23,237 bases of DNA, taken from Ectocarpus siliculosus (Eukaryota; Sar; Phaeophyceae; Ectocarpales; Ectocarpaceae). Positions 1-5,595 of this stretch are shown piece after piece (position 1 is the stretch's first letter; each line of letters starts with the position of its first letter). Position numbers and translations under genes: made by a program. Location: assembly GCA_000310025.1 (NCBI GenBank), contig FN649743.1:1340100-1363336 (forward strand). Reading direction: 5' to 3'. The notes beneath the pieces were generated by a model that saw only the letters and a program-made list of their open reading frames with translations, made no database searches and was not told the origin of the DNA.

Positions 1-870
1 ACCCCCAACCCAACCCCCGACCGACCCTACCCTACGCTACCCTACGCTACCCAAACCACAACCCAACACAAAACACAGAAACCAACACCAACCCCACCGA
101 CCGACCGACCGAGCCAAACCACCCTACCTCCAACCCAAACCAACCCGCCCAAAAATGCAACCCGACCAACCGACCTACCAAACCCACCCTACCCCCAACC
201 CAACCCCCGACCGACCCTGCCCTACGTTACCCCACGCTACCCTACCCTACCCAACCCACAACCCAGCACAAAACGCAGAAACCAACACCAACCCAACCGA
301 CAGACCGACCGACCGACCGAGCAAACCCACCCTATCGAACCTAACCCAACCCCCGACCCTGCCCTACGTTACCCCACGCTACCCTACGCTACCCTACCCA
401 ACCCACAACCCAGCACAAAACACAGAAACCAACACCAACCCAACCGACCGACCGACCGACCAAACCCACCCTACCTTCCACCCTACGTTATCATACCCTA
501 CCCTACCCCACCCTACCGAACCGAACCCAACACCAAACACAACCCGACCAACCGACGGATCGACCGACCGACCGACCGACCGACCGACCGACCCGACCCG
601 ACCCTATACCCTACGCTATACTTCACCCAACCAAATCCAACCCAAAACACATCCCAACGCCAACCCGACCGACCGTCCGACCGACGAACCAAACCCACCC
701 TCTACCTCCAACCCACCCCAACCCGCCCCAAAACGCACCCCGACAAACCGACCGACCAAACCCACCCTACCCAACCCAACGAATCCCAACCCAACCTTGC
801 CCAACCTAATACTCAACCCAACTCGACCGACCGACCAACCGACAGACCGCGCCACGGCAGCAACGGGATG
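1..870. repeat. C-rich, strand-asymmetric satellite
   Basis: The plus strand is almost all C and A with very little G. It is built from CCCTA-, CCCAA- and CCGA-type short words, and runs of CCGACCGACC are prominent. A longer period is visible: the block ACCCA[A/G]CACAAAAC.CAGAAACC begins at 61, 261 and 408, so the larger units are about 200 and 147 bp and are not uniform. The array touches the window edge and probably continues beyond it. On the minus strand the first ~40 bases give five G-runs of three or more with loops of 2-6 bases, a G-quadruplex-type motif. The CCCTAC words resemble degenerate telomere-like repeats, but the canonical CCCTAA word is not repeated, so a telomere is not claimed. 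The open frame across 155-871 is a translation of the repeat (Pro/Thr/Asp/Arg) and not a gene. Confidence 0.85.
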
Positions 871-1797
871 AAGAATATTCCCAAAGAATGCCAAATGGAT
901 GGATGGGTTTTTCTTCCCGATGAAAGCTTCTTCTTCCGTTTTCACGGCAAGAACACCACATCCATATCCATCCTCGACTCTTATTCTTTTTGTGAAGTTG
1001 AAGCTAAAAAGTAGCCTCGCCACGTCTGTCTGCCGTTCGTTCTTGATACTGCTGCATGACTTCGATCTACCTATCTATCTATTAATGATGCGCGAGACGT
1101 GTGCTGTATACACGGAGGGGTTCACAGGGAGGGGCCGAGATCTATCAATTAGTTAGCCAGCTACTTTTTCTAGTCACCGAAGAACGGACCATCTACATCT
1201 ACTACTGTACATACAGTACATCGATTATGTGTCCTTTCTTCCCGAATTACTTTTGAACACGGTGAACAGCGCTTGATAATGCGGTATGCATCCATCCTCA
1301 ACCTTTATCTGTTTCGTAACCAGAAGCGGCCTAGCCGGGGCTGCTGTTGTTGTTGTTACTGCTGTACGATATCTCTCCATCTATCTACATGTATGTCTAT
1401 CCTGTTTGTAGTGCACCGAGAGAACGGATCTTTCTTCCTGCATCAATGCCTGCACATGAATGATGACTCCATCTATCCTAATGTAGACTATGTGTGGGAG
1501 GAATGTCATGTCATGTGCCAGGCACATGAAATCCTTTTCGGCGAATCTTTTTCAGTTTTCAAAACATGAACTCTTCTTGTTGTGTAGCCAACGCGGCCTC
1601 GTGGGTGTGCTGTTGTTTATGTTTACTACTATACGCTATGTGAAGTCTCTCTACACTGCTGTGAGACTGCTACCACTATTTTATGATTTGGCAGGAATAA
1701 AACACGCAAGAATCCGTCGGGAAGCCACCTACCTACCTCTCTCTCCCGACACACGGCAACCCATTTATTTTGAAACGAATAAGGGATTTGAAAAATG
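871..1797. other. Gene-free stretch with faint ~270-bp duplications
   Basis: No gene is recognisable. The open frames are short and have no family resemblance. A diverged internal duplication can be seen by eye: the stretch from about 1327 (GCGGCCT, then a GCTGTTGTTGTT run, a TTACT word and ACGATAT) resembles that from about 1590 (GCGGCCTCGTGGG, GCTGTTGTTTATG, TTACTACTATACGCTATG). A weaker third relative may start near 1019. Words such as CGAGAGAACGGA near 1418 and CGAAGAACGGA near 1178 recur. This looks like old, decayed repeat sequence. Confidence 0.45.
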
Positions 1798-1843
1798 ACG
1801 ACAACAACAACAATAACAACAACAACGACAACGACGACGACGG
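1796..1843 (+). repeat. CAA/ACG trinucleotide microsatellite
   Basis: A run of imperfect ACAACA then ACGACG trinucleotides lies about 95 bp to the left of the GGTACCGCC-array transposon. It has no coding context. Confidence 0.8.
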
Positions 1844-1952
1844 CCTACAAAGTTTTGTTTTATACAAAAGGCACATGTACAGATGTTGGGAAGGTGTAGC
1901 AGAAAGGTGCTGGGTTGTACGGTTGGGTGTATTTTTTCAGGGTACACCTCGG

Positions 1953-2330
1953 GAAAATTCCCGCCGTTTTTTTCCCGCCGTGGTGGGCGGTCCCGGTACT
2001 GGCGGGAATTACCGCCACATTCGGTGGTACCGGGAACCGCCGAAGGCGGTACCGCCGAAAAACGAAAAACCGCCGACCGCCTAAAAAGTACCGCCACATT
2101 GCAGTACCGCCGAAAAAGTACCGCCAAAAAACGAAGTACCGGGAACCGCCTAAAAAGAGCCGCCATATTGCAGTACCGCCGAAAAAGTACCGCCGTACTG
2201 CAGTACCGCCAAAATGGTACCGCCAAAAAACGAAGTACCGGGAACCGCCAAAAGAGAACCGCCATATTGCAGTACCGCCGAAAAAATACCGCCGTACTGC
2301 AGTACCGCCAAAATGGTACCGCGATACTTC
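1953..2330 (+). repeat. Left GGTACCGCC-type array
   Basis: After the terminal repeat comes GGGAAAATTCCC, a perfect dyad. Then follows a GC-rich segment with TCCCGCCGTGGTGGGCGGTC, and after it a dense array of short words: GTACCGCC, GGGAACCGCC, CAGTACCGCCG and ACCGCCATATTG, spaced by A-runs. The palindrome GGCGGTACCGCC occurs near 2045. A longer period of about 99 bp is visible: the block CGAAGTACCGGGAACCGCC starts at 2132 and 2231. The four or more open frames here are repeat translations. Confidence 0.8.
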
Positions 2331-2340
2331 AGTTTTGCCC

Positions 2341-2420
2341 TCTAAAGTAGTATAGGGCACTGACTCCAACGCCATGTCTCGCGCAGAACAGTGGTTCGAG
2401 TCCAACTGGCATGCGTCTTT
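2341..2420 (+). other. tRNA-like segment with A- and B-box words
   Basis: A box-A-like word TAGTATAGGGC (2348-2358) is followed by GGTTCGAGTCC (2393-2403), a strong box-B match. The 45-base spacing is that of tRNA genes (internal RNA polymerase III promoter). A T-rich run follows at 2418-2424. The sequence cannot be folded into a full tRNA: the T-stem keeps three pairs and the acceptor arms do not match. It is therefore at most a tRNA-derived relic or SINE-like head. A similar arrangement occurs at 18120-18200 inside the second array element. Confidence 0.35.
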
Positions 2421-2806
2421 TTTCACATTTATTCTTTTTTCTTTTTCTCTTTCGTCATACATATATATATATATTTTTTTTTTGGTTCTGCCTTGTTCCT
2501 TGTCGGCGGAACCTCTTTCATCTGTCGCCGATCGTCAGCTACCCGTGGCATTCGACGGATCGCGTTTTGGCGCACTCTTCTCTTTTTGCATATCCTTTCT
2601 TCTTTTGATTGCCTTTAATTTTGTCCATGAACAGCTCGATTTGACCATGGGTATGCATCGCATCGTGAAATCACGAAATCATATGGGAGATGCAGGCTCT
2701 CAAGCGTACATACAAGAGACAAAGGGAGACCCATCCTGAAAGAGAGGAAAGAGGTTCGCCGGTTGATGGGGCGCCAAGGGCACCGAAATGTAGTTTGGCA
2801 TCGCCA
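2421..2806. other. Spacer inside the outer element
   Basis: This begins with a pyrimidine-rich tract rich in CTTTTTT words, then a (TA)n run joined to a T-run near 2460-2482. The rest is apparently unique sequence up to the nested insertion. The open frames of 65-121 codons here have no recognisable features, and no gene is called. Confidence 0.5.
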
Positions 2807-2957
2807 TACAGTAGCGGCTACGGTTTAAGAGAACTTATTTAAGAGAAAGTACGGATTTAAGAGAGAGGAATTGGCGTGTACCAATAACAATCGATTTAAG
2901 AGAAATTTCCTTTTGCAGCTGGGATTTTTCTCTTAAATCGAACAATGTGGAAACCAC

Positions 2958-3183
2958 GTGGACACACACACCCACACAGCTGCAGACACCATGCCCTGCG
3001 TGGCGGGCAGTCGCTGCACGGCTGTCCCCGATCACACGCCAGGCCCGCCGGCGTTCACAAACCACCAATGTAGAGGAGTCTGCAGGCAGTACCTCCATGG
3101 CACCTGTGGTGTGGTGGACCCTCAGGGCACCTCCGAGATGCATCGCATCTGCCACAACTGCCTTTCCTCCCGTGAGCGCATGA
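2958..3183 (+). pseudogene. Cys/His-rich zinc-binding fragment, transposon-borne
   Basis: In this frame the peptide from about 2991 has Cys and His in a zinc-finger-like order: CVAGSRC, then HQCRGVC, LHGTCG, and RICHNC close to the end. The order C-x5-C ... H-x-C-x3-C-x4-H-x2-CG ... C-x2-C suggests a small treble-clef or PHD/RING-like module, as found in various transposase-associated proteins. No exact family is recognised. Beyond the last CxxC the frame runs into Gly/Arg-rich translation and a stop at about 3254, while the plausible continuation lies one base out of phase from 3184. It is read here as a remnant from internal deletion of the transposon. Confidence 0.4.
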
Positions 3184-3522
3184 CTTCAGGCTGTAGAGGA
3201 CAACGTGGAGGTAGCCGAAGCGATGGTTACAGAGATGGTAGAGGGCCTCTGTGATGAGAATTTGGTGGGCATGGATCTTTCCTCTGACGACGAGGACGAC
3301 GACCTGGTTGAGCTACGCCAATCGGGACAGTCGGCGGCGGCAGCGGCCCCGGCTCCGCCGCCGTACGCGAATGTAGCAAATCATTTTGGTGAACTTGAGG
3401 ATACTGCCGAGAAGTGCCGCATGTCCGAAGTGTCTTTTCACCTCCGCAAGGCTAAGCTAGCGTGGATGAGTGCCTACGGTTCGAGGGAAACCAAGCAGAC
3501 GTGCATGAGCGACTTCCTTTGA
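3184..3522 (+). pseudogene. C-terminal fragment of a pogo-like transposase
   Basis: The frame is open from just after a stop at 3181 to the stop at 3520-3522, about 112 residues, with no good ATG at its start. It contains an acidic stretch (LSSDDEDDDLVEL), an Ala/Pro linker, a helical segment, and ends KQTCMSDFL. Pogo/Tigger transposases commonly end in an acidic region followed by a KQ..I.DFF-type tail. In Drosophila pogo this tail is a PCNA-interaction (PIP) box, consensus Q-x-x-[ILM]-x-x-[FHY]-[FY]. Here Q, M and F fit, but the last aromatic residue is Leu. The DDE catalytic domain is absent. The family call is inferred from this tail plus the CAGT ends and TA duplication. Confidence 0.5.
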
Positions 3523-4110
3523 CGGTTGCAGCGCAGATCGTGTTCAGGCTGACAGGTCGCCAGGGTAGCGTTGGTTTCTTGGGTTTGTGTTATTTGTACG
3601 GCGAGTGATGTTTTGATATTGTGAAGCTGTTTTTTGTTCGTTGACTCGTGTTTTTGTCGGGGGTTCAAATCGATGGGATGAGAGGTATGAGGGTGTTACA
3701 TATGTTGAGGGTACGGTGGGAGGAAGGTGCAGTGTGTAAACGGGTGCGTCGTTCTTGAGTGCTGGTGCATTCGTCGCCTCGTGTTGTCCTTCTAGAAGAG
3801 GTGCAACTATGAAACCCAGCTATAAAACAACTCAACCAAAACCTTTTACGTGTCCACGTGCAAAGATGTGCATCGCATCACACGACGATGTTTTATTTTT
3901 CCGAACGCAGATCCACCAAAAGCGTACAACGGTACAGCAGTGCTTGGGTCCACGTGCTTGCCAACCAAGAGAATGAGCGGTGTTTGGAGGTAGCCCGACG
4001 TGGTAACGCTAGCTGCGCAAGTGACATGCATGATACGCTCTCTTTATGACCTATTTTGGCATTCGAGTGTAGTCAGTGCGCGAGAGCCCCTGTTTCACGA
4101 CCTTCAGTTT
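3523..4110. other. Non-coding right interior of the pogo-like element
   Basis: No coding sequence is supported after the transposase tail. The open frame at 3755-3976 and its counterpart in the inverted copy differ in length because of a one-base indel between the two copies, which argues against protein-coding constraint. Confidence 0.5.
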
Positions 4111-4113
4111 TGT

Positions 4114-4180
4114 CTACGATATAAGAGAGAATTCTCTTAAAGTGAGATTCTGTTTAAGAAAATTCTCTCTTATATCGTAG
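4114..4180. repeat. Perfect 20-bp inverted repeat near the pogo-like right end
   Basis: The left arm CTACGATATAAGAGAGAATT (4114-4133) is exactly complementary to 4161-4180, around a 27-base loop that holds a further inverted TTTAAGAGA site. A shorter 14-bp perfect dyad of the same motif family lies near the other end (2892-2905 with 2927-2940). The segment CGGATTTAAGAGAG followed by AATTGGC.TGTACC occurs at both ends in direct orientation (from about 2853 and 4203). Confidence 0.85.
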
Positions 4181-4297
4181 CCAACACGATATAACAGAAA
4201 GCCGGATTTAAGAGAGTGAAATTGGCTTGTACCGACCCTCTCTTAAACCGTAGCCGCTACTGTATTTTATATTTTGATATTCTGGTCTACTCGCAAC

Positions 4298-4675
4298 CCT
4301 CGAAGGCGGTGCCGCCATATTTCAGTACCGCCACCAAAAAACCGCCATATTTGGCATTACCGGGAACCGCCGAAGACGGTACCGCCATATTTCAGTACCG
4401 CCAGAAAAATACCGCCATATTTGGCAGTACCGGGAACCGCCGAAGGCGGTACCGCCATATTTCAGTACCGTCAGAAAAATACCGCCGTATTTGGCAGTAC
4501 CGGGAACCGCCTAAAAAAAACCGCCATATTGACGTACCGCCAAAAAAGTACCGCCATTATTGGCAGTACCGGGAACCGCCAAAGGCGGTACCGCCGGAAA
4601 ACGAAATACCGCCAACCGCCAAAAAAGTACCGCCACATTGACGTACCGCCCCGCCTGGATCCGCCTAAAAAACTA
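4298..4675 (+). repeat. Right GGTACCGCC-type array
   Basis: Same word set and same orientation as the left array: GGTACCGCC, ATATTTCAGTACCGCC, TTGGCAGTACC and CGGGAACCGCC. The word CGGGAACCGC begins at 4361, 4431, 4501 and 4570, so a tandem period of about 70 bp is seen here, compared with about 99 bp in the left array. The array runs into the right terminal repeat at 4679. Confidence 0.8.
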
Positions 4676-4827
4676 GTACCGAGGTGTACCCTGCGTATTT
4701 TTGAATTTGAAAAATGCCGCCGTTTGAAAATCATGGTACGACATAACTAAAGTGTATCGTACATGTTCTTCTGCTGCATCTAAACCCAGCTGCACATGAC
4801 GCGTCTCTCTTATCCCTGCCGACTCAC

Positions 4828-5262
4828 ATCACGAGCTTGTACAGCCTGGCCTCCACGCCCAAGGCCTTGGCTCTCAGCCCCAGCTTTTCCGCAGCGTGCA
4901 AGGCGTACTTCTTCCCCACGGCTTGGAGCAAACTCGTTCGAGAGCCCGAGGAGGGAGCCGTCGATCTGCCACGCCCGACGCACGCTCTCGTCCACCTTCG
5001 TCTCTGCTCCATGACCGAACGGTGCGCGCTCGGCGGCACCCCTCAGCGTGCCCACGTCTTCGTTGCTCAGGGGCAGGGAGATGCTCCCGAGACCTTGCAC
5101 GGTGAGCTTTGGAGAAGGAGCGAGCAGGCTCGAGCCGAACGCGAAGGACTCAGGAGTCTTGACGTTCCTGATGAGGCTTTTGATCTCCGTGCGGGGGTCA
5201 ACTTGCAACAACGAGGCATCGTCACCTCCACCATCGTCGAAATCGTGCGAGGAAGATGCCAT
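4828..5262 (-). pseudogene. Orphan first exon of a 2OG-Fe(II) oxygenase (prolyl 4-hydroxylase-like)
   Basis: The exon starts at ATG 5260-5262 (MASSSHDFDDGG). It contains the segments LPLSNEDVGTLRGAAERAPF, GHGAETKVDESVRRAW and, in another frame, VEARLYKLVM. These match what I know of the N-terminal part of a fungal/algal 2-oxoglutarate/Fe(II) dioxygenase family, in which an LYKLL.YE motif leads into the HxD iron-binding motif. The first frame runs to about 4920 and the LYKLVM frame is one base out, so a single-base break lies near 4919-4924. The exon ends at a consensus donor (GTGAGT from 4827 downwards) in phase 2. No second exon is visible at lower coordinates; about 130 bp further on is the end of the hAT-like element. 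The ATG lies 333 bp from the divergent ankyrin gene. Most likely a truncated, decaying paralogue of the gene at 11996-15445. Confidence 0.6.
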
Positions 5263-5595
5263 GATGACTTTGCGCTGGTGTTGTCTGCTGCGCCGGGAAC
5301 AAACGACTGGTCTGTGGCCAGTCGTGGTGTGTGCATGTGGTTTGCAAAGTCTCTGCTTTTGGTGAACGCGGTGCAGAACTTGTAATCAAAAAAGATTCCG
5401 AATTCAGAACCAAGATAAAGTTGTGGTTCACGCAGTGGCAAGTTTGCACCTACATGTAGCAACACAACAAACACGATAGCACGACAGCTGGTCGGCCTAC
5501 ATGTAGTTGACGCGCGACTACCCAAGAGCACTTCGTAGCTGACCCATCCCTACCCTCGCGAGGCAGACTTTGCCAGTGTGTTCTCACCTATTCAA
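5263..5595. promoter_or_regulatory. Divergent intergenic region with two CTACATGTAG palindromes
   Basis: The 333-bp gap separates the outward-facing ATGs of the oxygenase exon (5262, minus) and the ankyrin gene (5596, plus), so it should hold both promoters. The 10-bp palindrome CTACATGTAG occurs twice, at 5450-5459 and 5497-5506, 47 bp apart. No clear TATA box was found. A role for the palindromes is a guess based on duplication and position. Confidence 0.35.

Larger units (their letters stand above)
2809..4262 (+). mobile_element. pogo/Tigger-like DNA transposon, internally deleted
   Basis: The ends are perfect 24-bp inverted repeats (2809-2832 and 4239-4262), beginning CAGTAGCGGCTACGG. 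The element is flanked by TA on both sides (2807-2808 and 4263-4264), the target duplication of the Tc1/mariner/pogo superfamily; CAGT-type tips are usual in the pogo/Tigger branch. Both ends carry several copies of TTTAAGAGA (left: 2824, 2838, 2856, 2895, inverted at 2929; right: inverted 4133, direct 4207, inverted 4239), probable transposase-binding sites. The interior holds only a Cys/His-rich fragment and a C-terminal transposase-like fragment in different frames; the helix-turn-helix and catalytic DDE parts are missing. It sits inside the hAT-like element, so it arrived later. A copy about 99.5% identical over ~595 bp lies inverted at 22644-23237. Confidence 0.8.
1937..4694 (+). mobile_element. 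hAT-like non-autonomous element with internal repeat arrays, carrying a nested pogo-like insertion
   Basis: The left end reads CAGGGTACACCTCGG at 1938-1952. The right end reads CCGAGGTGTACCCTG at 4679-4693, its exact reverse complement, giving 15-bp terminal inverted repeats. The same 8 bases, GTATTTTT, lie outside both ends (1929-1936 and 4695-4702), leaving one non-matching base (T1937, C4694) at each tip. CAGGG termini and 8-bp target duplications are hallmarks of the hAT superfamily; Ac of maize also has a mismatched outermost base. Inside both ends are GGTACCGCC-type arrays in the same orientation. Between the arrays lie a tRNA-like segment, a pyrimidine-rich stretch and the nested 1,454-bp element at 2809-4262. 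Removing the nested element and its TA leaves about 1.3 kb with no transposase, so the element must depend on a transposase made elsewhere. The hAT assignment rests on ends and target duplication only. Confidence 0.6.

Noticed and set aside
155-871. A 238-codon open frame rich in Pro, Thr, Asp and Arg
   Set aside because: It is a translation of the C-rich satellite. Lack of stops follows from the near absence of T and G, and the peptide only repeats the DNA repeat.
2341-2420. A functional tRNA gene
   Set aside because: The B-box and spacing are good, but the T-stem has only three pairs, the acceptor arms do not pair and no proper anticodon stem forms.
1765-2462. Overlapping open frames of 104-200 codons on both strands, and similar ones at 4216-4750 and 17643-18795
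   Set aside because: They are translations of the GGTACCGCC-type arrays, open in several frames at once, with no protein features.
3755-3976. A 73-codon open frame inside the pogo-like element
   Set aside because: In the near-identical inverted copy, a one-base indel changes its frame and length; no recognisable protein features.
1938-4693. A foldback element with long inverted arrays
   Set aside because: Both arrays carry CCGCC words on the plus strand, so they are direct and not inverted. Only the outer 15 bp are inverted.
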